From NCBI GenBank assembly GCA_036850595.1, contig CM072159.1:8889016-8953015 (forward strand): a stretch of 64,000 nt of DNA, in the 5' to 3' direction. This document shows positions 46,101 through 57,762 of this stretch, one piece after another (position 1 is the stretch's first letter; the number at the start of each line of letters is the position of its first letter). Source of the stretch: Rhyacichthys aspro (Eukaryota > Chordata > Actinopteri > Gobiiformes > Rhyacichthyidae). A program made the position numbers and the translations under genes. The notes below the pieces were generated by a model, which saw only the letters and a program-made list of their open reading frames with translations, made no database searches and was not told where the DNA came from.

Positions 46101-49100
46101 GATTGACTATAGGTTTGTAATTATTCTGCAATTATTGCATTTTGATTACTAAGCGCTATGTCGCTTTGATGTTATTTTAAAAGCAACAAGAGCAGGTTTA
46201 CAGCAGCAGTCTGATACACTTCTAATAAAACTTCGCTGATAGACAATAGCTTGTGTCACACTAGCAATGGAGTGCTTTTGAAACAGAAATAAAACAGCTA
46301 AATAAATCTCTATCTCCTATCTTCAATTCATTGTGACCTGCACCGTTCATGGGCGGGGCTAGCCTCACCAAATGAAGAAGAAAACCTGCAAATAACGCTA
46401 GGCAAATGTATAAAAACCTAACAATTCTAATTTCACCCTCAGAATCCATCATGCTGATATCACGAGACAGCTTTTCACCTCAACTCAAAATCTTGTTAAC
46501 ATTGCAAGATCTTGTGGCACAACTGGGTCAAATGATTTACCTTTGTTTGTGAGACACAGGTGAAGTTTTTGGTGGTGATGTGGACAGTACCTGTCACAGG
46601 AGGAGTTGCTGCGGCTGGACTCGTGCTGAGCGTCCAACAGGATCTTCTCCATGTCCCCATTGTGGATGGAGGACGACGACGGCACGTGCTCCAGCCCGCC
46701 CGCCATGGCCTCCTCCTCTTCCTCCACCTGGGGCAGGGGCAGCAGCGGGATCCCGGACGAGGAGGGCGACTGGGCCGGGCCGGACGTGCCTCTGTTCATC
46801 TCCAGCTCCACCCAAGAGCCTGTGGGGACACAACACAGGAATCCATTCATGAGCCGTTATCAGTGAGGGAGCGGGGTAGAGCGCATCCCGTTACCTCTGC
46901 TGACTTTTAATAAAACAATACGCCCACTGTCTGCATGGCCAATCAGAGCAGATCAACATTTACAAACTGACGGTTGCTTCCTGTTGGCATTAAATAAAAA
47001 ACATAAGACAACAAGGCAGTTCAAAAAGTACTTTCTCTTACTAAGGCAGAAATGATTATATTTCTACTGCGAGCAATGTTTATCATGACATATAATGTAA
47101 TAAAGCTGCCATTATGAGTCACCTGAGAATGCCAGTTACGTTACTTTTATCAAGTCCAATAAAATCAAGTCAAGACAACAAACCTAACCAACTGAGCTAA
47201 CAAACATCCACACAGCTTCTGCAAAGTCAAATCTAGCTCTGTATCTGCTGCTAGTTTTCACCTGCTCCACTAGTGTTTGAACACAGCACACAAAGACTAT
47301 TGAAGGATTTCTCTCTTCTGATTGGATAAAAGGGGATGGTATACCAGAAAATGTATTCTCTCTTTGTTTTAAAGCAGAGGGGGTGGGACAGACCTGTTAC
47401 TGACTCAACACTAAAACACGATTGTCTATTTGAATATACAGCTATCAAATCTTTATTTTTATGAAGCATCAATAAATCTGAACATATTTGGAAACTTATC
47501 TTCATCCTTTGTCCTTTATTATACCAATATCAATACCGCAATTTGGCGCAATCCTACATCTAATAAACAGTGTACATTTTAAACATTGACCATGGTTCCC
47601 ACTCTTTGGACTTATCAGTAATAATCTACTTGTTATGACAACAAGAAAAGTGACAGCAGTTAAGTAATATCAAAACAAACTTAACCCCGGCTAACTGCAT
47701 AACTACTGATTTCACCTTAACTCCCATTTTGTGTGACTTTTCCATAAGTGCATCTGGTAAACTTTATTACAGGGTCCTCCAGGACATATGGAAACACTGA
47801 TGACAACATTTGTTTAGTTATGCCTGATAAGAACTGTCAATAAACCTGTGTGTCCACATCCTGCTCAGAAGTGGATCAGAGCCAAATCCTGAGAAAGCCA
47901 CTGATGGACAGAAATAATAGAGCACTTCAATCTGAATAATCACTTTACCACTAACACCTTGTGTCTAAAAAGCTGTTTCTGGAGCAAGTACATGCACAAT
48001 TTAACTGTTGGTGAACACACTTTCCTTTCTACAAAACTAGAACATGTCATAACTATACTTCTTGTATGTTGTATGCTGCAGACAAAATGGCTCAAAACAA
48101 CTCTCTTGGCATTGGTGTTGAGGAGAAATAGACATTTATACCTCGACAGAACTCAATGTAGGGTGATGTAGTGGTACAATGAGTACATTTGAGCCAAAGT
48201 GAAGAGAGAAAGAGAAGTCACATGCCTAAATGCCAGCAAACAGTTGAGGTACTTTTTTTTTACAATAATTTTATAATTATATTTTTTTGTATAATGTTTG
48301 GTACATTGCTACTCCCCTGGAAGATTTCAGATGAAAAAATGACTTGCAAAACTTTAATAACAGACAGATATAGCTGTTTTATTACATATTGCAAGCGTAG
48401 TTCCACGTTTTCTTCCGGGTAATTGAACTAATGGCTTGATAGTAGCCATTAGTTGAATCACATCCTGTTTCTACAACTGCCCAGAGAGGACAAACTTAGA
48501 ACTGCTATGGAAGAAGCACATTCATGTTTTACTTGTTAACACAGTCTTGTACAGAGGCTGAGAATGTTAATTTGTTAAAGTGAACTCATTATCTGACCTA
48601 TATTGACTGGATTTCTTCCAAAAACAGCATGTACCTGCAGGGCTACTATAGGTGCTCACAGGCTGTAGAAACTAGGGGTGTGAGGTGTGGAATGGATTTT
48701 GCAATCAAATTTGTACATTTCCATTATAGTGTGTAAAAATATTTAAATACTTATACTTTAATTATATACAATACTTAAAACTGATCAGATGGAATTTGAA
48801 GTTTGAGATTTCAGCCTTCGGGGTATTTTCTGAGTTAAGATGAAAGAGTTAGTTTCAACCCTGTGTATTTTCATGTTTATAGTTGAGTGAACCAAAAAAG
48901 AACAGGTGTGATGTTTTGAATATAAATAACATTGACACGTACATACATTGAATAGACACTGTATTTCTTGGAATATGAATACACAGTAAGATGACTTGTT
49001 GTTCACAAAAGGCCCTGAGAATCTAAAAAGCAGACAAAGAAAGAAACTCAAAACCTGAAAAGCTTATGGCATTATAAATGTGCAGGTGTTGACAAAATGA

Positions 49101-52100
49101 TTTTCAGTGGTCCGAGCTGTGCTGAGACGAGCAGCTTGTGTCTGTTTGTGGCAGAGTGGAGAGTTAAGCTGTGTTCAGAGCCGGGTGTTGAAAGGCCTGT
49201 AAATGCCTGGTTGTGTATGAGCCTTCAGAGTGATATATGACGCCTCAGTCCTCATCGGGCTCAAGCAGGGACAGCAGCTGGAGGGGCACAAGACAGGGCT
49301 GTGCCCAAATCAGTATGCTTGCCTTACCTGGCTACAAGACGAAGAATATCTATTAGACTTTTCTCATGTAACTCAAAAACAGCACACTCTTTTCATATAT
49401 GGTAGAAGATGATTTAATTGCCTCGGGCTCAGCTATGACCACTCTTACTCAACTCATTTTTCTTTACTTGCTTTATAACTGTATAGTCAACATAGTATTC
49501 CACATAGACTGGATAAATAATGGACCAATGTACTGTAATGTCACATAAACAAACCAGGGTTTATGTAAGTCGGTTTATATGAGCTTTTGAATTCTGCAGC
49601 ATTCTGTCGTTCACTGATCTCAGACATCCACTGGCTGCTCTCTGTTGTTCAAAAGCCCAATGCAAGGGATGGTCCATGTTGTTGAGTATAGCATCTGTCC
49701 CATTGTGCGTCTGTTGCTTGACTTCTTCAACCAGAGTCTTTAAACTAATACCTAATATGATGAAGAGGACATCAGTATGCTGGATCTGTAACCTGGAAAC
49801 AGATCCCATAATGATATCACAGACAGTACCTGGTACCTGGTACCTGTCCTGGTTGATTATAAACTGTAACCACGACGACATGTGAGAACTCTCTTGGGAT
49901 ATAGTACAGTCTCATTGTGCATTCATGTGCTCCTCAAAAACATGGAGTATCCAAGTTGGGAAGTCGTTCTCTAGACTTTAATATGTTCACGTGATTTCAG
50001 CTCAGTTGGACATTCTAAACCATAACAACAAGGAAGATGGACACTAAGACAAAATGTGCTAATGTTATTTTTTAGTACAGTCAAAGTAGCAATTATTATT
50101 CGTAGCAGAAAAGGTATTCAATAAATAAAAATGTAACATAACCTATGCTGAAAGCTAAATACCAAAAGTAAATCAATCAATCAATAACTCATAGTCTAAA
50201 TAAGCCTATATAGACAAAAAATTAAATTTTCTATCATATTATCAAGTTATACATGTGCAAATGTATAACTTTAAATTTTTAAATGACTTAACTTAGTAAA
50301 CTATCTTAAACATTTGCTTTCCCCTGCAATGTTGATGTTGCAAATAATGTTTACACGGAATCTCGTGCACATCCAACTCACCTAAGTTTCCTGTTATTCC
50401 GACATGAGTGCGTGTTTATGTGCATTTTTCAACACAGAAAAACGTTTTACCGAGTTCCCAAGAACCACATGAATGCACCATCAGTCCCACTGCCAACAGC
50501 TCCACATCCTGCCATGATCCCTTCTCTAACTGTAACATGCCCTGAGTAATACCATTGGTTTCTCACATACACAGCAATTCTTCCTACTTCGCTCTTCCTA
50601 CAAGAGAAATCTCTATGTGCTCTTGTGAAAATATGGGTACAATTAAAGCCACAGGTCTGATATGGTACTGCTCAGGAAAATAAATTACCAAAGTGTGAAC
50701 AGAAATGGTTGACTACATCAGGTAAAATTGTGATGCCATGGATCGGCCATTGAAATCTGTGGATTTTCCAAGATGAAAATTATAAATAACAATCATACTT
50801 GACTTGTAAACAATTTCATGTTTATCTCTCAATACCTTTCCATATTTGTTCAATTTTAAAGCACTTACTGTACTTAACCTTTATCGGCAGAACAACAAGA
50901 CACAGATGGGATTGAAACTGGGGATAATAAGTATTTCTCCAGAACCCCTCTGGCATTTTAATTTACAAACACTTTGCCCCACTGAAGAAGAGGAAGCCTG
51001 TGCTGACCTCATGACAGTAAGTAAACACCACATTCACATGAGCTTCAGGAGGAGGGGTGCTGGGTTTAGCAGGTCAAGCACCCGGACAGTTATACCCACA
51101 AACATAATCCAGCTATGGCACAAACAACTAACAAACATTAGTAAACACTTGCGTTTCAGCTGTCCAACTCACAAGCTGAATCTGTTGAATTTGAACAAAA
51201 AACAGACAGACCAAATATCAATAAAGTGCACTGTATAACACAAGAGTTATAAGTTTTTGTAGTGGTGTCCACAATGGATTGTAAAATGTGCTTGACAATG
51301 ATCTAACAAAATTAGTGAGAAAACTTGGATGTAAAAAGTAACAAGAAAAAACTGTAGACAACTGTAGATGACAAAATGCTATGGTTGAAATGTAACTGGA
51401 TTAATTTTTAACCTGGGCCGGTAAAAATCTTAGCTTACCTTAACTAATGCCTAGCCGAGGCAGAAGAGTTAAAATCATGTGAAAATAAAAGATTTACATA
51501 TTAAAGAACACTTCTAATGTGTAGATTAAGTAAACAGCTTTTACTTGTTTTCTTTCTTGTGGCATATCTTTTTAATGCCACCCTCAACACAATAATACAA
51601 ACTGATTACTGTCAGAGCATTCATTTTGTTTCTTTGATTTTCCCACTCAAACTTCAATCACTTTATGCAAATAAGCACATTTTAAAGACAAAAAGCTAAC
51701 CGGGAAAACTTGAAAAGATTGGGTTGTTGGAAATTTTACAATTTTCATGAACTCTAAATGCAATACTACAAAAAAAAAAAAAAAAAAAAAAGTCTGTAAA
51801 AAAAAATGTAATTCAATGTTGAGTTCAATTCTAGTCTCAGTGTTTACATTGACTCTTTGGCCTGGGCCCCTCCCCTTTGTCAGGCTCCGACTCAGCACTC
51901 GCTCTCATCCCTAGATTATGCCTCGTTGTCCGCGGCCCATTGTCTCGGCCTCCTGTTGCCATGGCGCTGCTGCAGGGCGAACTTTCTGGCCGTTCATCAT
52001 CAGCTGTCGGTTGGGTTTAGACGAGGCAGACTGGACGTGGCCTCTTTGATCCACTGATGCTCACACCCAGACCGGGGGAAGGGGGGTGTTGGGAGGAGTG

Positions 52101-55100
52101 AAGATCCCGGGAATTATGTAAGAATGTTGATGGGGTTTAGGCTCCAGGAAAGAGCAGAAATAACACTGTCTCAGATAACACCAGCGACTGCAGGCCACTG
52201 CATCTGATAAGAGCGAGGTCTTATTGTCCCCCAAGCAGCATCTCAGCCACAAACATCCCACTGTAGACCAAACTAGGGCACTTTATATATGTCTGCACTA
52301 ATCATGCAAAATTGATCAGCACTGAAATTTTAATGTATAGCAGGATCATCATTTTTAATGTGCAGTATCGCAATAGACATCTTAAACTGTGGTAATAGTA
52401 CTCCATGTGCAAGACATTTGACCTCTGCATTTACTCTGCAAAAAATTATACTTTAAAACACTTTAACAACAGTTTGTGAAGCACTAATCTTTTGTAACTG
52501 CATCAAAATCCTGATCACTCAAGCTTTAATAGCAGCAATATGGACACAAATATTACAAACAAAAATAATCCATCTTGTCAAATGTTATTTTACCTTTTTT
52601 TTTTTTTTGTTTTTTTTAGGAAATTAAGTGGCAAAGATAGATTAATAAAAATCCAAGCCACAGTCTATCTTTACCAGTCCCAAGCCCAAGTAAATAGAGA
52701 GGGTTGTGTCAGGAAAGGAATCTGGCGAAAAAACATTGCCAAATCGCCTGTGAGCCGAAATATAAACAGGTCGAACAAGCATATGCTATGCTCTGGCTAA
52801 TGCTGGCTAAAGAAAATGCTGAATATAACAAAAAAAAGTGTGTATGTATATATTGTATTATACAGTTATACTATACAAAAAAGAATTTCACCTCAAATTA
52901 ATGGTCTTTAATTTGCCTGCTCTAGAGAAATAGACATTCAAAGTTTTGTAGAGCTAAGTTGAAGTATTTAGTTCCACTACTTCCTGTTCCTGTGCCTACA
53001 ATAGCCCAAAGCGAACAAACTAGGCACTGCTTGAGGAGAAGCGAGTTTCTGTTTCTTAATGGACACATTCTTGCACAAATGTTTTGGAGATTTATTAACT
53101 TTGTTTATAAGGTGAATTCCTCACATGATCTATTTCCCCTGGGTTAGGTCATAGACATCAGCATGTCCCCGCAGGGCTATCGCAGGTGCTCACAGACAGT
53201 AGAAACCAGGGGCGTATAGTGTCCCCTATGTAGCCACTGAATGCCACCAAAACCTACACACTGCACCCTTCAATGAAGTTATGCAAGTTATTAGTATCAT
53301 AAACTTATACTGAAGTTTAATGCATGAGTTTGTACACTAAAGAGAGTTCATTAGTTTAGTTCCAAACTTGTAAATTGCACTAAGAAGTTTTTGGGACTTT
53401 AAAAAAACCCCACAGTATATAAGGTTTGACCAAGCTGAATTCATGGAGTTCCGTATATCTCCTGTTATATTTTCTTCCCTTAATTATTTATGGTGTTGAT
53501 GTTATTTAGTATAATATATAAGAGTCTACATTATTACCTATGTATTATACTGCATTAATATTGCATGAAGCTTCTCACAAAGTGTGGCCATTACATTGGC
53601 ATAGAGGTAGCCAAGTTAAGTAATAAAACAAACATTATTGTAGAAATTTGATTAACCATGTTTTCGTTGTTATTTCCTTTAGTTATAACTATGGCTCTTT
53701 TAGTTCAATCAATAAGGGCCACAGGTCGGTGATTTGCACAAACTGTTAGAATGTGACTCACTGTTAGATAGACGGTCAGAATTACAACAGTTAAGTCGGC
53801 CATAGTTCAGTGCGATGTTGTTCACTGTGAAAGCACAACTAAACCCTTTAAAGGTGAGCTGCCAAATGAATGACATCACTTGACGCTGATGTTTTGGTGT
53901 CAGTTGCTCCATTAGTGACTGCTAGTCCCAGATAAAAACAGAGACAGTGCCAAACATATTGACCCTTCCACAAGCAACGTCATGGTAAAGATACATGCCC
54001 ACTATGGCAACAAAAGAAGCAGTATTTCCCATTCATTTATAGCCAGAATAAAATCCTTAAATAAAAAAATATTGTAGTGTGTACATCAGTTCTAATAAAA
54101 TATGTTGGTTTCTGTGTTGTTTTCATAAGCAAATAGAACAAGAATGCTAGCAAACTAAAGCCTATTTTTGGAAAGCCACAAAGCTGTATGTGTGGCTTAA
54201 TCTAAAATGTGTTTGCATAATATCTATGTCTATAATAGCAATATGTAGCTTTAGCAATGCCTATGCTAATCTCACCCGACATATCTCAGTAATGGTTGAG
54301 GAAGCACAGTTCCTACAAAGATGCATTTACAACTCCAGAGCATATATGAAGTCAGTCAGTTGCCATTTGCCAAAATCGTGAATCAACAATTTGCAATTTT
54401 TGTGGAAAAATTTTGCTCTTTTGTCTATTGAAAATATATCAGTCTATTTAACTTCTGTTGCCAAAATGTGTGATTAGCAGCTTATATGTTTGCTAAACGT
54501 AAGAGGGTCTATTTTTGACAAATTATCCTTAGTACTGAATACATCTTGACATACATACATCTTAATGTTACTATTTGCAGTTTAATTACTACCAACAATA
54601 CATTTAGTATCATGAAATTACATTAAATTGAGTCCTTTATTGCCAAACTGTGCACTTTCATTCAAATTTATGTGATATGTATGACAAATGTATTAATAGC
54701 ATATAAAGACAAATGTTTCAATTTTGCTAGCTGTATAAAAATAGAATTAAAAAAATCCTAGATGTGTAACTTTTCAGCATTACCTATCCCATACCTTTTG
54801 GTTTCAAGAAAACTAAATGTTAACAATATATCATGGAAAAAAACCCACATTGGTTTGTTAATTTAGATGTCAGCTACTGGTTTGTAACTCCAATACCATG
54901 TGGGTTATATGGCCCTTCAAGATGCTTTATTGAGTCTCAGAGCAAAAGCATTATTCCTCCCTGCTGACCCCAACCCACCAAAAGGAAAACTATCATAAAG
55001 TGAACAAAATGGACCCCCATCCTGGCTGTAGCTTGAGTGAGGCGTGGTGTAACACTTTTCCACCTTATTCATGTCTAGAACATCTGTCCCCTTGTCCCTG

Positions 55101-56143
55101 TGGCCATAAATAGCCTGCCAGCTCATGCCCCCCGCAGAGAGGTAAAACTTCAACCACAGAACCCTTTATGGCCTCTAACTCAAGACAAAAGTGTCACAAA
55201 CAAGCCTTTGTTTACATCTAATGGAACACACACAAAGCCGGTTGATATAAAATAAACAGCCTTCTCCAATTCTACGGGCTACACCCCACTGTTCCACTGT
55301 ATACAGTCACCAACAGTAAATCCAAAATAGTAAAACAAGCATGTTCTCCATCTGATAAAATGTCTTGCTTTTTTCTTGTAAATGTCAGAAAATGCCAAGG
55401 AAAGCTCAACAAACCAACATTCTTAGCTTCCAGGGAGTAACTCAAATACTAATAATATTCTATTTACATAATTACCTCACATTAACTTAACAGTAGGCAA
55501 ACAGAACAAATTACCAAGTAAACTATCAATTCAATCACATTAAAGTGTTTCCTAATCGATTTGGCATTTTACATAACATCAGCTAAAGCTAAAAGCCACT
55601 ACAAAGACAAAACTTTGGTTTCTTCCACAAAACCGTTCCCAAACAACAACACTGAATCGACTATAACTGTATACGCTTGCCTATAAGGATTAACGTTTTA
55701 TAAATTGTAGGCTGTGGGTGAAAACAAGGTATATTTTTTCCCCAGCAGCCCCCATTTTTGCTAGTTCTTCCATCTCGTCTTGTTGACAAGGCTTCGCCCC
55801 GCCTTCTCCTCTCATTCCGTGTCGCTGATTGGCTTATTCTCTCGTCAGTCATGCAACAAAGCTGCCTGTTGAAATGCTATTGGTTTAGACAATGTCAATA
55901 ACCACCCAGAACATAGCGTTCTACCTTAATGTAGTTTTCACTGCGAAAATATGGAAATGTGAACTGCCTTGAACGACTAAACCCTAGTAAAATAAATCCA
56001 CAGCACCATTAAAGACACCTCAACTGGGTTTCCAGTTCGTAAACTCACTGACACACTTTTTGACTAGAACATTTAGCAAAATTTGGCTTACCGTTGAGCT
56101 CTCCGTTGTTGTCTGTGGAAGAGGCGTTAGCAGCGGCGGACAT
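37101..56143 (-). CDS. bnip3l: BCL2/adenovirus E1B 19 kDa-interacting protein 3-like (NIX), mitophagy receptor, complete
   Basis: Outer-mitochondrial-membrane protein. By family knowledge it recruits LC3/GABARAP to mitochondria for hypoxic and developmental mitophagy and is a weak BH3-type death factor. Six exons join in frame to 218 aa plus stop, against 219 aa in human. Visible parts: LIR motif WVEL at residues 20-23; an acidic run near 50-54; the highly conserved segment 59-84 (GLEHVPSSSSIHNGDMEKIL...); ADWVADWSSRPENIPPKEFH at 137-156; a Lys-rich stretch before the membrane span at about 184-205; and a short tail ending SSF. The GLEHVP...HNGDMEKILLDAQHES segment and near-human length separate it from BNIP3. 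Linkage with dpysl2 and ppp2r2a agrees. Confidence 0.96.
37150..39124 (-). other. bnip3l intron 5
   Basis: 2 kb. It holds the retroposon-like segment 37278-37540 and a repeat fragment at about 38590-38760. Nothing coding was recognised. Confidence 0.6.
37278..37540 (-). repeat. Non-LTR retroposon-like fish repeat, reverse orientation
   Basis: ataagatactttattagtcc, cacagtggggaaattgcatt and gttgcaacagcaga, then a body with aaaatagactatacatatgt and aatagactatgcatatatgc. It reads in reverse as aatttccccactgtgggact, the usual 3' end of a common fish non-LTR element. Confidence 0.7.
39125..39274 (-). CDS. bnip3l: bnip3l exon 5 (membrane anchor)
   Basis: 150 bp, residues 153 (split) to 203 (split). 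Reads EFHFRHPRRSVTLSMRKTGA, then MKKGGIFSAEFLKVFIPSLL and LSHILALGLG. The helix has the small/polar dimer-motif residues (S, H, A, G) known for the BNIP3 family. Acceptor TTCAG and donor GTAAGA. Confidence 0.96.
39275..40473 (-). other. bnip3l intron 4
   Basis: 1.2 kb, with repeat family A copy 2 at 39800-40095. Otherwise nothing recognised. Confidence 0.6.
39800..40095 (+). repeat. Dispersed repeat family A, copy 2
   Basis: Same block order as 24445-24680. Its CTCF-like core reads ccagcagagggggtgc at 39819-39834, so the diagnostic GGC has become GGG. It is intronic in bnip3l. Confidence 0.75.
40474..40577 (-). CDS. bnip3l: bnip3l exon 4
   Basis: 104 bp, residues 119-152 plus two bases. Reads SEEDVLEKERDMDILMKDAD followed by WVADWSSRPENIPP. 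The region holds the BH3-like/minimal-essential segment. Acceptor CACAG and donor GTGAGT. Confidence 0.96.
40578..42779 (-). other. bnip3l intron 3
   Basis: 2.2 kb, AT-rich. Open frames at 41306-41840 on the plus strand show no domain or codon signature. No repeat was assigned. Confidence 0.55.
42780..42852 (-). CDS. bnip3l: bnip3l exon 3
   Basis: 73 bp, residue 94 (split) to 118. Reads PPRPHSPQDEGQIIFDVDAR followed by RDSQ. Mammalian NIX has SPQEDGQIMFDVEM at this place. Acceptor CACAG and donor GTAAGA. Confidence 0.94.
44872..44896. repeat. Short perfect hairpin
   Basis: TGTGGTATGT, then the 5-base loop TAATG, then ACATACCACA. Ten perfect base pairs, with a possible G-U extension. Confidence 0.8.
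45060..45170 (+). repeat. Dispersed repeat family B, copy 1
   Basis: Shares aaccagagtct-caaactaat, atgatgaagag-gcatca and gtccgtaatctg with 49700-49800, in the same order and direction, at roughly 75% identity by eye. Confidence 0.65.
45786..45850 (+). mobile_element. hAT-like MITE end (agggatgtaacga type)
   Basis: tagggatgtaacgagacaca followed by agtcccacgagacaag resembles the start of a widespread fish hAT-derived repeat. The right end was not located. Confidence 0.4.
46591..46819 (-). CDS. bnip3l: bnip3l exon 2 (LIR and conserved phospho-rich segment)
   Basis: 229 bp, residues 18 (split) to 94 (split). Reads GSWVELEMNRG, a Ser/Pro-rich linker, EEEEEA, then GLEHVPSSSSIHNGDMEKIL and LDAQHESSRSNSSCDS. 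It is strongly GC-rich compared with the flanks, which makes long spurious open frames on the opposite strand. Acceptor CACAG and donor GTACTG. Confidence 0.96.
48395..48690 (+). repeat. Dispersed repeat family C, copy 1
   Basis: Shared block order with 52960-53275: cctgtttctacaactgccca, gaggacaaactta-gaactgc, cagtcttgtacaga, aagtgaactcattatctgac, gcagggctactataggtgct and cacaggctgtagaaactagg. Confidence 0.7.
49640..49810 (+). repeat. Dispersed repeat family B, copy 2
   Basis: Contains caaccagagtctttaaacta and atgatgaagaggacatcagt, then ggatctgtaacctgg, aligned with 45060-45170. Confidence 0.65.
52697..52765 (+). repeat. LINE 3'-tail fragment (as at 17738)
   Basis: gagggttgtgtcaggaaagg and aatctggcgaaaaaacattg, then ccaaatcgcctgtgagccga. 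Degenerate. Confidence 0.5.
52960..53275 (+). repeat. Dispersed repeat family C, copy 2
   Basis: cctgttcctgtgcctacaat, agcgaacaaactaggcactg, cacattcttgcacaaat, gtccccgcagggctatcgca and ggtgctcacagacagtagaa, then aaacctacacactgcaccct. Same direction as copy 1. Confidence 0.7.
55740..55890 (-). promoter_or_regulatory. GC-rich cluster with two inverted CCAAT boxes in bnip3l intron 1
   Basis: On the minus strand, CCAAT occurs at 55828-55832 (in the context CCAATCAGC, a full NF-Y site) and at 55879-55883 (ACCAATAGC), about 51 bp apart and next to a CpG-containing stretch. It lies about 250 bp inside intron 1. It could be a downstream part of the promoter or a second start. Confidence 0.35.
56092..56143 (-). 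CDS. bnip3l: bnip3l exon 1 (start)
   Basis: 52 bp: MSAAANASSTDNNGELN plus the first base of Gly18, then donor GTAAGC. The ATG has A at -3. The N-terminus is shorter than in human NIX, but TDNNGELNGSWVEL aligns on the LIR. Confidence 0.92.
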
Positions 56144-56450
56144 TGTCGTGGCTGGAGCTCAGGGCGGGTAGCATATAAAGGCTCAAGTCAGTGCCTTATC
56201 TGTACACATTCAGACGTGCGCTATCACCACAGCTGACCCGTTTTTGGGGGGAGAGCTTCAGGCTGGGGCTAAAAGGCAGTCTGCTGAGCGCTGGCTTTCG
56301 GCCGTGAGCAGCACGCCTTCCTGGAGCTGCCTGATGACGTCACGACGCAATAACGAGGCGAGAGCGGTCAAATTACATAATACCTGGACAAACTGCACCC
56401 GCTGCGACATGCTGTACATGCAGCACAGTAAACTGATTAGTGGGCCGTAG
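56144..56450 (-). promoter_or_regulatory. bnip3l: bnip3l 5' UTR and promoter
   Basis: GC-richer DNA upstream of the NIX start. Sites seen: a GC box (ggcggg, about 56163-56168), an HIF-type ACGTG core at 56214-56218, and a full palindromic CRE, TGACGTCA, at 56335-56342. More ACGTG-like cores lie near 56485. Hypoxia control of NIX through HIF is established in mammals; which core works here is unknown. Confidence 0.5.
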
Positions 56451-57163
56451 TGAGGGGTTATTTCTGACACGTTTGTATGAAGAAGACGTGCATGAGCTCA
56501 CGTACACACACCCCAGTCCAGACTTGACACCAGGCAGATGTGCTGCTGGGTACTGTCCCAGTGGCACTGGGGTTTGTATTTTTCCAGCAACCAGACACCA
56601 CATCAGCTGATATTAATAGGGCCTGGGCTCAGATGTGCGCTAGGGTTTGAGTTTGTGTGTAGTGGCTAGACTGACTTTATATCAGGCTGTTTATGTTCAT
56701 TTTTTAAATTAGATAAAAGTGCTAATGATGACCAAAGAAAATTATATATTGATATATTGACTTGTAATGTTATCCAGTTAAAATAAAGATTCATTTTAAG
56801 TTGAGTATTTCTTTTCTATACATAAAAATACAGAATAAAATATGTTTTGTTGATCGAAAGTTGATTCCTATATGCTTTATAATGAAACTAAAACTGACAC
56901 AATTGTAAAAGAAGTTAAATTAAAACATCAATTGTCATTTTCCTACTCACATTAATGTCACCACCAATCAAATCTAATATATATGTAAAAAAAAGTTTTA
57001 TCATGGTTTGAGCTGTTCGTGATGCCAGCAAATGTCAACATACAGATATATTTTTGTAGCACTGTAAACTACAGTCATTGCCCCAGAAACTGGGGTACAA
57101 AAAAAATGAATACATAGATGAGAAATTCTTAATATAGTACATATACATTTTCATTCAAGCTTA

Positions 57164-57646
57164 GGTTCTGTTCACACTGGTCTCAAATGTCTTACATGGT
57201 TCTGATAAGTCAGTGTGAATAGAACATGTGATTCTGAATTTTCTTAATCAGGCAGGCCACTTTCACATGTAGTCACATTTGTTTCAGATCTCATTTGTAA
57301 CAAGTGTGAACAGATAACTTAAAATTAATGGCTAGGTTAGTGGCTTTGGTGACTTTGGACCAACATTTTTAATATTTCTCTAATAAGAACCTAGGGCACC
57401 GATTATGTAAAATTATAGAAAACATCAAAAGCTTAACATCACTCTCACTGTCCAATGTTGTCGGTTCTATTGCTCATTTTCACACTTACTATAATTAATA
57501 TAAATTTATATAAACAATAACTTTAGATCACAGATACTTTTTTTCCTTATGTGTGAATGTAGCCAAAGAAAATGTCTGTAAATTCAGTATGCTTAACAAT
57601 TTTCAATCTAATTAGGGAGATTTCTTAGGGCAGTGTGAATAAAACC
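57164..57646. mobile_element. MITE-like element with terminal inverted repeats
   Basis: The left end GGTTCTGTTCACACTG and the reverse complement of the right end, GGTTTTATTCACACTG, agree at 14 of 16 positions. The AT-rich interior has repeated gtgtgaa/ttcacac strings and no open frame. The target-site duplication was not resolved. Confidence 0.45.
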
Positions 57647-57756
57647 CGCCGATTACTAATGTCTTTATAAGTCAATATACACAGCAAATTTAATCAAGAG
57701 ATACTGAAATCTCCCACCCACCATTAGTCAACAACACAGATGCAAAAAGTAGTTCC

Positions 57757-57762
57757 TTTATT
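57757..57762 (-). terminator. ppp2r2a: Candidate polyadenylation signal of ppp2r2a
   Basis: AATAAA on the minus strand about 1.75 kb beyond the stop codon. Position is plausible, but competing hexamers exist closer to the stop. Confidence 0.3.

Larger units (their letters stand above)
42853..46590 (-). other. bnip3l intron 2
   Basis: 3.7 kb. It holds a short perfect hairpin (44872-44896), repeat family B copy 1 (45060-45170) and hAT-like starts at about 45525 (agggctgggcgtatctattg) and 45786 (tagggatgtaacgagacaca). Confidence 0.55.
46820..56091 (-). other. bnip3l intron 1 (9.3 kb)
   Basis: Holds repeat family C copies (48395-48690 and 52960-53275), family B copy 2 (49640-49810), an A-run at 51770-51792, and a GC-rich NF-Y-type cluster (55740-55890). 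No exon was recognised inside. Confidence 0.6.

Noticed and set aside
46560..46910. Several overlapping open frames of 70-120 codons
   Set aside because: Shadows of the GC-rich bnip3l exon 2 in other frames.
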